The notes beneath the pieces are model-generated. The model made no database searches. It was given only the letters and a program-made list of their open reading frames with translations, and was not told the origin of the DNA. DNA of 64,000 bases. Source: Pleomorphomonas sp. JP5. Its GTDB lineage: Bacteria; Pseudomonadota; Alphaproteobacteria; Rhizobiales; Pleomorphomonadaceae. Below are positions 30,872 through 42,295 of the stretch, in pieces. Each line of letters opens with the position of its first letter. The first letter of the stretch is position 1. The stretch is from assembly GCF_023721815.1 (NCBI RefSeq), contig NZ_JAMDLI010000002.1, positions 1 through 64,000 on the forward strand. Direction: 5' to 3'. Position numbers and translations under genes: made by a program.

Positions 30872-32065
30872 ATGCATCATGCCCCGATGACCGAGCGCCA
30901 TGTCGCGGCGATCGGCTCACTCCTCATTGCACTCGGACCGGTGTCGCTCGCGCTCTACACACCGGCCATGCCGGAGCTGGTGCGGGACTTCGCCACGACC
31001 TACCCGGCCGTGAAGGCGACGCTTGCCGCCTATTTCGCCGGCTTCGCCCTGGCGCAACTGATCTGCGGCCCCCTGTCGGACGCCTACGGCCGCCGCCCGA
31101 CCGCGCTGGCCTTCCTCGCGCTCTATGCCATCGGCTCGATCGGAGCGGTGCTTGCACCGTCCATCCACGCTTTGACGGCGGCCCGCCTCGTCCAAGGCAT
31201 CGGCGCCGCGGTCGGCATCTCGGTCGCCCGCGCCATCGTCCGCGACAACTTCGCCGGCGAGCAATCATCTCGCGTGATGAACACCATCGGCATCTTTCTC
31301 GCCATCGGCCCGGCGGTGGCGCCGACGCTGGGCAGCCTGGCCATGCTCGCCTTCGACTGGCGCGCGATCTTCGTATTGATGGTGGTCTACGGTGGCGTGT
31401 TGCTCGTCGCGGTCCATCGCTTCCTGCCGGAAACCAACCGGGCGCCCGATCCGACACGCGCCAGGCCCGCCGGCCTTGCCCGTGCCTATGTCGCCCTTGC
31501 CGGCGACCGGCGCTTCCTGTTTCCGGCCCTGACCATGGGGCTCGTCTTCGGCGGCTTCTACTCGCTGAGTTCGACGCTGCCCTTCCTGCTGATTGATACC
31601 GCCGGCCTCACTCCCCAGGCCTTCGGCTTCGGCATGCTGGCCCAGACTGGCGCCTATATCCTCGGCGGCATCCTCACCAAGGCGCTGCTCAAGCACGTTC
31701 CGGCCCGCGACCTGGTGCTGCCGGGCCTTGCTCTTGCCACGGCCGGAGCGCTGACGATGACGGCGTCGATCGCCGTCTTCCCGCCATCCTACCTGACGGT
31801 AATGGCGCCGGTGGCTTTGTTTGCCTTCGCGCTCGCCATCGTGACGCCCGACCTCACAACCCGCGCCATGGCCGCGTTCCCCGAGAAGGCCGGGGCCGCC
31901 GCCGCTCTTCTGGGCTTTGCTCAGATGGGCAGCGGCTTCGTCGACTCCGGCGCCGTGGCGCTGATTGGTTCACCGCCGATCGCCTTCGCCACGGTGATCC
32001 CGGTGGTCACGCTCGCAGCCCTGTTTCTCTGCACCGTCGAAAAGCGGATCGAAGACCGGGACTAA
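30872..32065 (+). CDS. MFS drug exporter, Bcr/CflA family
   Basis: A 397-residue inner-membrane transporter with twelve predicted helices. The loop between helices 2 and 3 has the MFS signature GPLSDAYGRRPT, and the motif C-like GIGAAVGISVARAIV and GIFLAIGPAVAPTLG mark the drug:proton antiporter branch. The Bcr/CflA family exports bicyclomycin, chloramphenicol and other small molecules; the real substrate here is unknown. An ATG at 30887 (MTERHVAAIG) is equally possible as start. Confidence 0.87.
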   Translation: MHHAPMTERHVAAIGSLLIALGPVSLALYTPAMPELVRDFATTYPAVKATLAAYFAGFALAQLICGPLSDAYGRRPTALAFLALYAIGSIGAVLAPSIHALTAARLVQGIGAAVGISVARAIVRDNFAGEQSSRVMNTIGIFLAIGPAVAPTLGSLAMLAFDWRAIFVLMVVYGGVLLVAVHRFLPETNRAPDPTRARPAGLARAYVALAGDRRFLFPALTMGLVFGGFYSLSSTLPFLLIDTAGLTPQAFGFGMLAQTGAYILGGILTKALLKHVPARDLVLPGLALATAGALTMTASIAVFPPSYLTVMAPVALFAFALAIVTPDLTTRAMAAFPEKAGAAAALLGFAQMGSGFVDSGAVALIGSPPIAFATVIPVVTLAALFLCTVEKRIEDRD

Positions 32066-32202
32066 ACATCTAGTCATCCCGTGCCTTGCCGACGGGTTCG
32101 GCAGGCGCTTTCGCCGAAATCATCCGGCGCGAGCGAAAGACCCAGTGGTTCGACCGAGACATCTGAGCGGGCGCTTTATGTCGGGCGGGACTCAACGCTC
32201 CA

Positions 32203-32844
32203 CTAGGCTCTCCTCAGGCCCAGCAGACCGGGCGCCGCGTGCCAGAAGGCCTGCGCGGCAAACCCCATGAACAGGAGCCCCGAGCCCCTGACGATCGCCA
32301 GTTCGTGCGCCCGGTAGAAGCGACGCACCGCGCCGGCTCCGATGACGGCGATCATCACCACATCGGCGACGAGAAAGCCGAGGAAAGACGCGGCAATCAG
32401 CGCAGGCAGGCTTGAGAACGACAGCGTGTCGGCAACACCGCCAACCAGCGCCGTGAAGGTGGCGAGCGCCACCGGATAGCCCTTGGGGTTGGTGAGGCCG
32501 AAGATAAGCCCGCGCCTGAACGGTCGCTCCACCGCCATGACCGCCCGCCCCTGGCCATTCGGCCGGGCGCGGAAGGCACGCCAGCCGATGAAGGCCAGAT
32601 AGGCGCCGCAGACACAGCCAAGCAGGTCGAACACCATCGGCCCCACGACATGCGCGCCGACAAGCGCCACGAGCGCAAGGCTCGTCCACAGCGTGTCGCC
32701 GGCGAGATGACCGACGATGAAGCGGGCACCGGCGCTTCGCCCTTGTCCGGCGCCAATGCCGAGGAGCGCGATGAAGGCCGGGCCGGGAATGACGACATAG
32801 AGGAAGGCGGCGACGAAAGCCGAAACAAGGAGCGAAAGCGGCAT
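32203..32844 (-). CDS. LysE/RhtB-family amino-acid exporter (first copy)
   Basis: A 213-residue protein with six hydrophobic segments. The N-terminal VVIPGPAFIALLGIGAGQGR and the GLTNPKGYPVALATF segment are the LysE/RhtB signatures. The ATG at 32844 (MPLSLLVSAF) fits the family; more sequence could be read upstream but is arginine-rich and unlike a transporter. A second member of the family occurs at 41084-41722. Substrate unknown. Confidence 0.85.
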   Translation of the reverse strand: MPLSLLVSAFVAAFLYVVIPGPAFIALLGIGAGQGRSAGARFIVGHLAGDTLWTSLALVALVGAHVVGPMVFDLLGCVCGAYLAFIGWRAFRARPNGQGRAVMAVERPFRRGLIFGLTNPKGYPVALATFTALVGGVADTLSFSSLPALIAASFLGFLVADVVMIAVIGAGAVRRFYRAHELAIVRGSGLLFMGFAAQAFWHAAPGLLGLRRA

Positions 32845-33109
32845 GGAAGACGACGAGCCCTCTGGCGGGAGACGGCGAAGCTTCCCGCAATTTCGCGCGC
32901 CGCGCAACCGTCGCCGTGCCCATATCCCAGGCAGTCGGGAAGGTATTCCTGACATCGCCAGTTTGCGTTGACTCGCGCGATTTTCCGCAATGCGCTTTAC
33001 CTGCAATTAATCGGCGAAGGCGATGCTTGAGGGAAGAAAGCCGATCGGGAGGAGACGGCGCACCGGTTTGGGCGCGACGCCGGGTCGGCTCCCTCGGGGG
33101 AGTGTCCAG

Positions 33110-35104
33110 ATGCCAAAACTAAGGCTCAAGGGATTCGCGATCGGATCGCGATTCCGCATCGCAACGAAGGTCTTCGCCTTCGGACTGTTCTCGCTCCTGG
33201 CCCTTGCCGTCGTCGGCGGGCTCTACATGATGCAGGACATCAACGCCAATACCTATCGCCAACGCGCGGCCAGCGCCCGCATCAATGCCGATCTGGCCGG
33301 CACGCTGCAGACCACCGCGCTGCAGCTCCGTCGCTCCGAGATCGAGTTCCTGTTCACCGGCAACGAGCGCTATTCGGGCCTGCACGGCGACCTCACCCGC
33401 ATGACCGACTCGACCATCCAGCAGCTCGAGACGCGCATCAAAGCGACCGATCCGACGAAGGCCTCCAACGTGGCCGAGATCAAGGCCGGCCTCGAGGAAT
33501 ATGGCTCTTCCTTCAAGGCCATCCTGAACATCAAGAAGCAGCTCGGCCTCTACCCGAAGCAGGGCGTCAACGGTGCGCTCCTGCAGTCCAGCCAGGCCGT
33601 AACCGATCTTCTCGCCGCCAATCCGTCGCCCGAGCTGGCGGCTCTGTTCGCGACCCTGCGGACCCACGAAAAGGACTTCATGCTGAAGAGCGACCCACAG
33701 GCCTTCACCGCCTTCGGCAAGACGTCCATGGATTTCACCCGGGCGCTGGCGCGCAGCTCGCTCGGCGCAGACGCCAAGGCCGCCCTCGGCAAGGCAATGG
33801 AGGAGTACACCGCCAACGTCGGCCAGTGGGTTGCCTTGCAGCAGAAGTTCCTCAGCATCTACCAGCAGCTTTCCAACGGCTACAAGACGCTGGAGCCACA
33901 GCTCGACAACCTCGTCTCGATGATTCGCAGCGTCGACACGGCCGCCTCCACGTCGGAAATCCGCGCCCGCCGCGAGGCTCGCGACCAGCTCATGATGGTG
34001 TTCGGCGTCATCATGGCGATGACGTTGGTGTTTGGCTGGGCGCTCGCACGCGGCATCGTAAAACCGATCAGCCGCATCACCACCGCCATGAAGGCGGTCG
34101 CCACCGGCGATCGCGACGCGGTCATTCCCTATGCCGACCACCGCAACGAGGTCGGCGACATGGCGCGGACGCTCGACGTGTTCGCCAAGGGACTGGCGGA
34201 AACCGAAAGGCTGAGGGCCGAGCAGGGCGAGAACGATCGCATCGCCGCCGATCGGCAACTCCAGGATCGGCAGGCGCTCGCCGACGCCTTCCAGTCGACC
34301 ATGGGTGCGCTGGCCGACCGCTTCGCCAAGTCTTCTGCCGAGGTGGCGGAAGCTGCCCGCGAGCTGTCCGAGACCGCCGACGCCACCTCCGGTCGGGCTC
34401 AGTCGGTGACAGGCGCTGCCGAAACCGCCGCCTCCAACGTGCAGACGGTGGCCGCCGGGGCCGAAGAACTCACCGCGTCGATCCGCGAGATCAACGTGCA
34501 GGTCTCCAAGTCGGCCGGTGTCGCCGAGGAGGCCGCCGCCGAAGCGTCGCGGACTGAGGCCAAGGTGCGTGCGCTGACCGATGCCGCCGTTCGCATCGGC
34601 GACGTGGTCAATCTCATCCGGGCCATCGCCGAGCAGACCAATCTCCTCGCCCTCAACGCCACCATCGAGGCGGCGCGGGCCGGAGACGCCGGCAAGGGCT
34701 TCGCGGTCGTCGCCTCGGAAGTGAAGCAGCTGGCCGCCCAAACGGCCAAGGCGACCGACGAGATCGGCTCCAAGATCGGCGAAATCCAGGAAGCGACCAA
34801 CGAGACGGTGACAGCCATCGGTCGCATCACCTCGACCATCTCGACGATCCGCGAGGTGACCGCCTCGATCGCCGGCGCCGTCGAGGAACAGGGCGCGGCC
34901 ACCGACGAGATCGCCCAGAACACCCAGCGGGCCGCCGAGGGCACGCAGACGGTGACCGGCTCCATCGCCGGCGTCGGCGAAGCCGCCGAACTGACCGGCC
35001 GTGCATCGACCCACCTGATGGCGCTCTCGGCCGACCTGGAACACCAGTCCACCGACCTCCAGAGCGAGGTCAGCAAGTTCGTGGACAGCCTTCGCGCGGC
35101 ATAA
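33110..35104 (+). CDS. Methyl-accepting chemotaxis protein
   Basis: A 664-residue membrane receptor. Helix TM1 (about 21-43) and TM2 (about 300-320) flank a periplasmic sensor of about 250 mostly helical residues, perhaps of the HBM type. A HAMP domain (about 322-375) leads to the signalling domain, with the conserved tip [20 protein letters not shown] near residues 510-530. GGGGAG precedes the ATG at 33110. No che operon is nearby, so it is a stand-alone receptor. The ligand cannot be told. Confidence 0.92.
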   Translation: MPKLRLKGFAIGSRFRIATKVFAFGLFSLLALAVVGGLYMMQDINANTYRQRAASARINADLAGTLQTTALQLRRSEIEFLFTGNERYSGLHGDLTRMTDSTIQQLETRIKATDPTKASNVAEIKAGLEEYGSSFKAILNIKKQLGLYPKQGVNGALLQSSQAVTDLLAANPSPELAALFATLRTHEKDFMLKSDPQAFTAFGKTSMDFTRALARSSLGADAKAALGKAMEEYTANVGQWVALQQKFLSIYQQLSNGYKTLEPQLDNLVSMIRSVDTAASTSEIRARREARDQLMMVFGVIMAMTLVFGWALARGIVKPISRITTAMKAVATGDRDAVIPYADHRNEVGDMARTLDVFAKGLAETERLRAEQGENDRIAADRQLQDRQALADAFQSTMGALADRFAKSSAEVAEAARELSETADATSGRAQSVTGAAETAASNVQTVAAGAEELTASIREINVQVSKSAGVAEEAAAEASRTEAKVRALTDAAVRIGDVVNLIRAIAEQTNLLALNATIEAARAGDAGKGFAVVASEVKQLAAQTAKATDEIGSKIGEIQEATNETVTAIGRITSTISTIREVTASIAGAVEEQGAATDEIAQNTQRAAEGTQTVTGSIAGVGEAAELTGRASTHLMALSADLEHQSTDLQSEVSKFVDSLRAA

Positions 35105-35132
35105 ACGCCGCGTCTCCACTCCCCGTAAACAG

Positions 35133-35170
35133 AAAAGGCCCGCTCCGAATGACATCGGAGCGGGCCTTTT
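35133..35170. terminator. Bidirectional terminator between chemoreceptor and argG
   Basis: Sixteen-base perfect arms, AAAAGGCCCGCTCCGA and its complement, with a six-base loop. The A-run and T-run make it a terminator on both strands; it ends the chemoreceptor mRNA and, 24 bases past its stop, that of argG. Confidence 0.93.
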
Positions 35171-35193
35171 GCTTAGGCTAGGATCGGTACGGC

Positions 35194-36414
<1,221 letters not shown>

Positions 36415-36530
36415 GGAAACTCCGTGGAGATGAAAGCCGCGGCGGTCGGTGGGAGGCTGGCCGGCGGCTCAAAACGATCGCCGGCAATTTAACCGACTGT
36501 GACAGCCGCGCAAGGCTGGAGATTCGTCAT

Positions 36531-38045
36531 TTGCCGGCCATGATCGCAGCTGATAAACCCGGCCACCCAGCCAGCCCAGCCGAGCCGAGCATGACCGAGC
36601 CCCAATCGACCTCCGACAGAGACTGGACGAGACTGACCCTTCTGGTCATCGCCTGCTTTCTGACGCTCCGCCTCATCGCCCTCTTCCTGAGCGGCTTCGA
36701 ACTCAGCTACGACGAGGCTCAATACTGGGCCTGGTCGCGCAATCTCGCCTTCGGCTATTTCACCAAGCCCGGCCTCATCGCCTGGCTGATCCGAGGAACA
36801 ACCGAAGTCTGCGGCAGCGGCGTTGCCTGCGTGCGAGCGCCAGCACCGCTTCTGCATGCGGCGTCCGCCTGGTTCGTCTTCCTCGCCGCCCGCCGGCTTT
36901 ACGATTATCGCATCGGCTTCTGGAGCGCCCTCGCCTACGTATCGATGCCGGCCGTCAGCCTGTCGTCGCTGATCCTCAACACCGACGTGCCGCTGTTGTT
37001 CTTCTGGTGCGTCGGCCTGCATGCGACGGTCCTGTTTGTCGAACGGGCTTCGCTCTCCCGAGCCCTCTATCTTGCCGGCGTCGTCGCCATCGGCCTCAAT
37101 GCCAAATACGCGATGATCTACCTGCCAGCCTCGCTGCTGGTCTTTTTTCTGGTGGCCGCCGACCGGCGCCCGCTCTTGCGGAGCGGCGCCACCTGGGTGG
37201 CGCTTTTCGGAGGCCTCGTCGGCTTCCTGCCAAACCTGATCTGGAATGCCCAGAATGGTTTCGTCACTTTCCACCACACAGGCGACAACGCCGGCTGGCA
37301 AGCGATGGGCTTCAAACTCGGCAAGATCTTTGAGTATCTCGGCGGCCAGGCCGCCATCCCCGGCCCGATCCTGTTCGCCGTCGCCGTCCTCGCCGCGATT
37401 CTCGGCTGGCGTTCGACCAAACCGGTCGCCGACCGGCTGATGATGTGGCTGAGTTTGCCGATTCTGATCGTCATCGGCGTCAACGCCGCCTTTGCCAAGC
37501 TGCATGGCAACTGGGCCGCGACGGCCTTTCCCGCCCTCGTCATCTTCGCCAGCGCCGTACTCGTCGATACTCGCTGGCGTGGCCTTCTGAAGCTGTCGAC
37601 GGCGATCAATACGACGGCGGCCGTCGGTCTCGCCATCGGCACCAGTCTCGTCGGCCACGTGGCGCTGCCGCAGAAGCCGACGCAGCTTCATCGCCTGCTG
37701 CACTGGTCGGACTATGGCGAAAAGCTGATCGCCGCAGCGCGAGCAGCCGGCGTCCGCACGGTCGTCACCGTCGGACGTCCGATGACCTCGGAAACCCTCT
37801 ACGAGTTGCGCGGCAGCGGACTCGACGTCAGGCCCTATGTCGCCTCCGGCGCCGCGCCGAGCGATCAGTTCGAGATGACCATACCCTACGATCCCGCCAA
37901 GCACGGACCGGCTCTCATGGTCACCGAGGTCGATCCGGCGACGCTCGGCATTGAGCCGGAGCGCATCGAGCCGCTCGGCGCCCTCGAAACCCGCATCTAC
38001 AAGGCAAGGGACGGCCGCATTCCGATCTATCGGATCGACCGTTGA
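36531..38045 (+). CDS. Membrane glycosyltransferase of the GT39/ArnT type
   Basis: A 504-residue protein with about eleven membrane helices and the catalytic first loop ELSYDEAQYWAWSRNL, with its acidic pair near residue 56, and YFTKPGLIAW. The family moves sugars from a polyprenyl phosphate carrier to lipid A, proteins or other acceptors on the periplasmic side. A TTG at 36531 has GGAG nine bases upstream, which is why I use it; ATGs at 36540 and 36591 are alternatives. DUF1232 follows 31 bases later. The acceptor is unknown. Confidence 0.85.
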   Translation: MPAMIAADKPGHPASPAEPSMTEPQSTSDRDWTRLTLLVIACFLTLRLIALFLSGFELSYDEAQYWAWSRNLAFGYFTKPGLIAWLIRGTTEVCGSGVACVRAPAPLLHAASAWFVFLAARRLYDYRIGFWSALAYVSMPAVSLSSLILNTDVPLLFFWCVGLHATVLFVERASLSRALYLAGVVAIGLNAKYAMIYLPASLLVFFLVAADRRPLLRSGATWVALFGGLVGFLPNLIWNAQNGFVTFHHTGDNAGWQAMGFKLGKIFEYLGGQAAIPGPILFAVAVLAAILGWRSTKPVADRLMMWLSLPILIVIGVNAAFAKLHGNWAATAFPALVIFASAVLVDTRWRGLLKLSTAINTTAAVGLAIGTSLVGHVALPQKPTQLHRLLHWSDYGEKLIAAARAAGVRTVVTVGRPMTSETLYELRGSGLDVRPYVASGAAPSDQFEMTIPYDPAKHGPALMVTEVDPATLGIEPERIEPLGALETRIYKARDGRIPIYRIDR

Positions 38046-38076
38046 CAGCACGGGCTCTGATTCCCATTTCGAGCCC

Positions 38077-38454
38077 ATGCGCAAAGTTCATGATCCCGAC
38101 CCCGAAATCATAGGCCCTGCCGACGGGCACGAGGCTCGAGTCCGCTCGCGTTTCTGGAAAACGGCCAGGAAGGCCATTGCGGCCATTCCCTTCATCGATG
38201 AGGTCGTGGCCGCCTATTACTGCGCACTCGACCCGGAAACGCCGGCGCCGGTGCGGGCCACGCTGCTCGCCGCGCTTGCCTATTTCGTGATGCCGTTCGA
38301 CATCCTGCCGGACTTCGTGCTTGGTCTCGGCTTCACCGACGACATCACCGTCCTGGTCACCGCAATCGGCATGGTTCGGGGCAACATTGGCGAGCGGCAC
38401 CGCGCCGCTGCCCGCGCCGCGCTCGACCGACTCGCGGCGGAAAAAGCCGGATAA
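38077..38454 (+). CDS. DUF1232 (YkvA-like) membrane protein
   Basis: A 125-residue protein with the DUF1232 core ALAYFVMPFDILPDFVLGLGFTDDITV (here quoted in two parts: ALAYFVMPFDILPD and GFTDDITV). It has one to two short hydrophobic segments in that core. Function unknown; the family is widespread. It probably shares a transcript with the GT39 gene just upstream. Confidence 0.82.
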   Translation: MRKVHDPDPEIIGPADGHEARVRSRFWKTARKAIAAIPFIDEVVAAYYCALDPETPAPVRATLLAALAYFVMPFDILPDFVLGLGFTDDITVLVTAIGMVRGNIGERHRAAARAALDRLAAEKAG

Positions 38455-38678
38455 CACCCCGAGATGGAAAGGCGATTGCCGGCCGGCCCCATTGTCGCCC
38501 GATTTCCGGCCAAGCCTCGCGCCGCGACAACGTGAAGCGTCCATGGCCGCCCTTGCCCGACGGATCGATACGCCGGAGCAACACTTTGGTAACCACGACG
38601 CCTTAACGTTTCCCTAGGCTTCATGCGGACCGCTTCGGTGGGCCCATACGTGTCCCACGACAAGACCAAGGTGATTAG

Positions 38679-39203
38679 ATGACGAACGCACGCACCCTCG
38701 GCTTGGCCGTCGCACTGCTGCTCGGCGCGACGACCCTCGCAGGCGCCCAGCAGCAGCAGACCAAGGCGCCTACGCCGCTCCAGACGTTCGAGCGCTGGGC
38801 CACCTACACCTACAACAACGCCGGCGCCAAGGTTTGCTATGCCGCGACCCAGCCGACGGATACCTTGCCGAAGGGCGTCAACCGCGATCCGGTGTTCATG
38901 TTCATCACCAATCGCCCGAAGGAAGGCGTCAAGCACGAGATCTCCGTCATCACCGGCTATCCCTACAAGGAAGGTTCCAAGACCACGGTGAAGATCGGCG
39001 ACACCACCTTCAGCATGTACACGAAGGACCAGGGCGCCTGGGTCGAGAACGCCGCCGAGGAAAGCCGCTTCATCAATGCCATGAAGGCTGGAGCGGACAT
39101 GGTGATCACCGGCACGTCGCGTCGCGGCACGGTTACCACCGACACCTACTCGCTGAAGGGCGTCAGTGCCGCCCTGAAGCGCATCGACGCCGAGTGCCAG
39201 TAA
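38679..39203 (+). CDS. Invasion-associated locus B (IalB) family periplasmic protein
   Basis: A 174-residue protein with an N-terminal signal peptide (cleavage after about residue 23, LAGA-QQQQ). The body matches the IalB domain, with WATYTYNNAGAKVCYAAT and DTYSLKGVSAAL near the end, and a cysteine near each end likely to form a disulfide. The family takes its name from Bartonella but is common in non-pathogenic Rhizobiales, where its role is unknown. Two hairpins follow. Confidence 0.85.
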   Translation: MTNARTLGLAVALLLGATTLAGAQQQQTKAPTPLQTFERWATYTYNNAGAKVCYAATQPTDTLPKGVNRDPVFMFITNRPKEGVKHEISVITGYPYKEGSKTTVKIGDTTFSMYTKDQGAWVENAAEESRFINAMKAGADMVITGTSRRGTVTTDTYSLKGVSAALKRIDAECQ

Positions 39204-39210
39204 GTCGCAA

Positions 39211-39247
39211 CCGGTCTGGAGCCCCCGGCGGGCTCGTTGGTGACCGG
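39211..39247 (+). terminator. Hairpin after the IalB gene
   Basis: Nested arms CCGGT/ACCGG (39211-39215, 39243-39247) and GAGCCC/GGGCTC (39219-39224, 39230-39235), just after the stop codon. No T-run follows directly. Confidence 0.55.
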
Positions 39248-39252
39248 AGCTG

Positions 39253-39279
39253 AAACCCCATCTTGGGTTTTCTGCTGTT
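39253..39279 (+). terminator. Second, AT-ended hairpin after the IalB gene
   Basis: Arms AAACCC (39253-39258) and GGGTTT (39265-39270) followed by a T-rich tract (TCTGCTGTTTT). With the preceding hairpin it probably ends the IalB transcript before rlmN. Confidence 0.6.
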
Positions 39280-39394
39280 TTCTGGTATAGCTTCGCACAA
39301 CCGGGAACGGTCGGGACGGTGACGTCCGCGGCCGTTCTTGCTTTTCGGGCGGACATTTCCGCCTCGTTATCCCATCAGGACCGATCGAACGCCC

Positions 39395-40642
39395 ATGTCG
39401 ACCCTCATCGACCACAACCCTGTTGCCGCCTCCCCCGCCGCCGCTCCGGAAAAGCCATCGCTCGTCGGCATGACGCGCATCGAGATGGCCAAGGCGCTCC
39501 TCGCCATCGGGGTCGAGGAACGGCAACTCAGGATGCGCGTCACCCAGCTCTGGCACTGGATCTACGTGCGCGGTGTGCGCGAGTTCTCGGCGATGACCAA
39601 CGTCGCCAAGGACCTGCGCGCCAAGCTCGACGCCGCCTATGTTGTCGGCCGTCCGGAGATCGTCGCCGAACAGGTTTCGGCCGATGGCACCCGCAAGTGG
39701 CTGCTGCGATTCCCCTCGCGCGGCGCCGGCAAGCCGGTGGAGGTCGAAACCGTCTATATCCCCGAGGAGGGACGCGGCACGCTCTGCGTTTCCTCACAGG
39801 TCGGCTGCACGCTCAATTGCGCCTTCTGCCACACGGGAACGCAGATGCTGGTGCGCAACCTGACCGCCGAGGAGATCGTGGCGCAGGTGCTCGTCGCCCG
39901 TGACAGGCTCGGCGACTATCCCGACGCGGCGCCCAACGCCGAGGCCGCCGTTCCGAGCGAAGGCCGCCTCGTCTCCAACGTCGTCATGATGGGCATGGGC
40001 GAACCGCTCTACAATTTCGACGCGGTCAAGCAGGCGCTCCACATCATCATGGACGGCGATGGCCTGTCGCTGTCGAAGCGCCGCGTGACGCTGTCGACCT
40101 CCGGCATGGTGCCGAACATCGCCCGGACCGGTGACGAGATCGGCTGCATGCTGGCCATCTCGCTCCATGCCGTGCGCGACGACCTGCGCAACGTTCTGGT
40201 GCCGATCAACAAGAAGTATCCGCTGAAAGAGCTGATCGACGCCTGCCGCGCCTATCCGGGCCTCTCCAACGCGCGTCGCATCACTTTTGAATATGTGATG
40301 CTGAAGGGCGTCAACGACAGCCTGCAGGATGCCCGCGATCTGGTGAAGATGCTGAAGGGCATTCCGGCCAAGATCAATCTCATTCCCTTCAACCCATGGC
40401 CGGGCACCGTCTACGAGTGCTCCGACTGGGAGACGATCGAAGCCTTCGCCCAGTTCGTCAACGATGCTGGCTATGCCTCGCCGATCCGTACCCCGCGCGG
40501 CCGCGACATCGCCGCCGCCTGCGGCCAGCTGAAGAGCGAAAGCGAGCGCCTGAGAAAGACCGAACGGATCAAGCTGGAGATGGGCCTCAGCGAATCCGAT
40601 CTCGCCATGCGCGCCATGGTCGCCGGCCACGGAGAGGACTGA
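39395..40642 (+). CDS. rlmN: Dual-specificity RNA (23S rRNA A2503 / tRNA A37) methyltransferase RlmN
   Basis: RlmN is a radical-SAM enzyme that puts a C2 methyl on adenosine 2503 of 23S rRNA and on A37 of some tRNAs. The 415-residue protein has the cluster motif CTLNCAFC (about residues 128-135), [10 protein letters not shown] and the methyl-carrying cysteine near the end (AAACGQL). The ATG at 39395 is preferred over longer reading that is arginine-rich. Its stop overlaps the start of the next gene by one base, so the two are coupled. Confidence 0.96.
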   Translation: MSTLIDHNPVAASPAAAPEKPSLVGMTRIEMAKALLAIGVEERQLRMRVTQLWHWIYVRGVREFSAMTNVAKDLRAKLDAAYVVGRPEIVAEQVSADGTRKWLLRFPSRGAGKPVEVETVYIPEEGRGTLCVSSQVGCTLNCAFCHTGTQMLVRNLTAEEIVAQVLVARDRLGDYPDAAPNAEAAVPSEGRLVSNVVMMGMGEPLYNFDAVKQALHIIMDGDGLSLSKRRVTLSTSGMVPNIARTGDEIGCMLAISLHAVRDDLRNVLVPINKKYPLKELIDACRAYPGLSNARRITFEYVMLKGVNDSLQDARDLVKMLKGIPAKINLIPFNPWPGTVYECSDWETIEAFAQFVNDAGYASPIRTPRGRDIAAACGQLKSESERLRKTERIKLEMGLSESDLAMRAMVAGHGED

Positions 40643-41100
40643 TGCGGGCGATCGGCCGGATCTTTGCCGCGCTGATCGGCTTCATCCTGGCGATTGTGGC
40701 CGCCGCCCTGTTCATGCTGGCCGCCTCCGTCGGCTTCATGCCGGCCGGTCCGGCCGACAGCCTGTGGTTCTGGAGCAACTTCGGCGTCGGCGCCGCCTTT
40801 ACCGCCAGCTATCTCGGCGCCATGGCGCTGGCTCCCTGGGCTGTGGTCATCCTGATCACCGAGGTGTTCCGCCTTCGCACCGCCCTCATCTACCTCGCCG
40901 CCGGCGGATTCCTCGGAGCCCTGCCCACCCTTGGGCTTGCGCCGATGATGCGTTCGTTCGACGGCGGCCCGCGTGAGATCGCCATCCTGATCGCCGCCGG
41001 CTTCGTCGGCGGCTTCGTCTACTGGCTGGTGGCGGGCCGCATGGCCGGCATCGACGGCGTCTTCCTGACCCGGCCGCGCGAACCTAAAGACGGGCAGTGA
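40642..41100 (+). CDS. Small polytopic membrane protein of unknown function
   Basis: A 152-residue protein with four hydrophobic segments (about 7-30, 44-72, 78-98, 112-132). I recognise no motif. The ATG shares a base with the rlmN stop, so it is probably in the same operon. Its last 17 bases overlap the end of the convergent RhtB gene. Confidence 0.75.
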   Translation: MRAIGRIFAALIGFILAIVAAALFMLAASVGFMPAGPADSLWFWSNFGVGAAFTASYLGAMALAPWAVVILITEVFRLRTALIYLAAGGFLGALPTLGLAPMMRSFDGGPREIAILIAAGFVGGFVYWLVAGRMAGIDGVFLTRPREPKDGQ

Positions 41101-41722
41101 CCAGCCTGACCGCGAAGGCGCCCATCACGCTGGCGAACACATAATCGATGCCCCGCATGACCCGGGGACGCGTCTTGAGGAAAGCCGCGACACCGCTTGC
41201 CCCAAGAATCAGCGGCAGCATCGACAGTGTCGATACCCCGAGGAACCACAGGCCAAGCACCAGCAGCTTGCCACGGGCGGCCGGGTCGCCCGGCTCGACG
41301 AACTGTGGCAGGAACGTCAGAAAGAACAGCGCCACCTTGGGGTTGAGCACGTTGATGGCGAGCCCCTTGAGGTAAAGCCGGAGGGCCGGCTCGGGTGGCA
41401 GCAATCCGTCGTCTGGCGAAAAGTGGCTACCATGACGGACAGCGCCGACGGCCAGATAGAGAAGGTAGAGCGCCCCGACCACCTTGAGCACGTCGAAGGC
41501 GACGGGCGAGGCGGCGAGCAGCGCCGAAAGACCGAAGGTCACCAACAGCGTATGCACCAGAATACCCGTGCTGGTTCCGAAGAAAGCTGCAAAGCCCGCC
41601 CGTCGGCCACGGGTGATCGCCGTGCCGACGAACATCGCCATGTCCGGCCCCGGCGTGTAGTTGAGCGCCAGCACGGCAAGGGTATAGGCGGCAAGCACGC
41701 CGGCCGTCGGCAAAAACTCCAT
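41084..41722 (-). CDS. LysE/RhtB-family amino-acid exporter (second copy)
   Basis: A 212-residue exporter with six hydrophobic segments, the family's NYTPGPDMAMFVGTAITRGR and the NVLNPKVALFFLTFLPQF signature, more RhtB-like than the copy at 32203-32844. Start ATG at 41722 (MEFLPTAGV). Convergent with, and overlapping by 17 bases, the small membrane protein gene. Substrate unknown. Confidence 0.87.
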   Translation of the reverse strand: MEFLPTAGVLAAYTLAVLALNYTPGPDMAMFVGTAITRGRRAGFAAFFGTSTGILVHTLLVTFGLSALLAASPVAFDVLKVVGALYLLYLAVGAVRHGSHFSPDDGLLPPEPALRLYLKGLAINVLNPKVALFFLTFLPQFVEPGDPAARGKLLVLGLWFLGVSTLSMLPLILGASGVAAFLKTRPRVMRGIDYVFASVMGAFAVRLVTARL

Positions 41723-41827
41723 TTCGCAACGCTCCACGCTGTGGGGTTCCCGACACTACGGCTCGCCCCGTCTTGACCGCAAGGCGCGCCGCAGCGAAAA
41801 CCGCCACTCCCAAGAAGGACCCGACCG

Positions 41828-42289
41828 TTGCGTTCCATCCTGTTCGTCTGTCTCGGCAACATCTGTCGCTCGCCCACCGCCGAAGGGCTGATGCGGAACC
41901 ATCTCGCCGCCGCCGGCCTAGCCGATCGGATCCGCGTCGACAGCGCCGGAACGGGCGGCTGGCACACTGGCGATCCGCCGGACCGCCGAGCCATCGCCGC
42001 CGCGCGCAAGCATGGCGTCGACCTGTCGCAGCTGCGTGCCCGCCAGGTCAGAAAGACCGACTTTTCCGACTTCGACCTGATCGTCGGCATGGACCTGCAG
42101 AATGTCGCAGATCTCCGCCGGATTGCCCCGAAGGAATCAACGGCGCGCATCGGTCTTTGGCTGGAGGAGGCGCTTGGTCTCGCCCGTGAGGTGCCGGATC
42201 CCTATTACGAGGACAACCGGGCCTTCGACGCCGTGTTCGATCTCTGCGACCGCGCCGCCCGCGCCTTCGTTGAAAAGCTCAGCGCTTGA
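41828..42289 (+). CDS. Low-molecular-weight protein-tyrosine phosphatase
   Basis: A 153-residue phosphatase. The phosphate-binding loop CLGNICRSP lies at residues 8-16, with the nucleophilic cysteine 8 and arginine 14, and the general-acid aspartate sits in DPYYED near residue 125. The start is a TTG at 41828, with AAGGA eight bases ahead; no ATG fits the family N-terminus. Its place between two unrelated minus-strand genes gives no hint of its substrate, which could be a tyrosine kinase of polysaccharide export (inference). Confidence 0.9.
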   Translation: MRSILFVCLGNICRSPTAEGLMRNHLAAAGLADRIRVDSAGTGGWHTGDPPDRRAIAAARKHGVDLSQLRARQVRKTDFSDFDLIVGMDLQNVADLRRIAPKESTARIGLWLEEALGLAREVPDPYYEDNRAFDAVFDLCDRAARAFVEKLSA

Positions 42290-42295
42290 CGTCGC

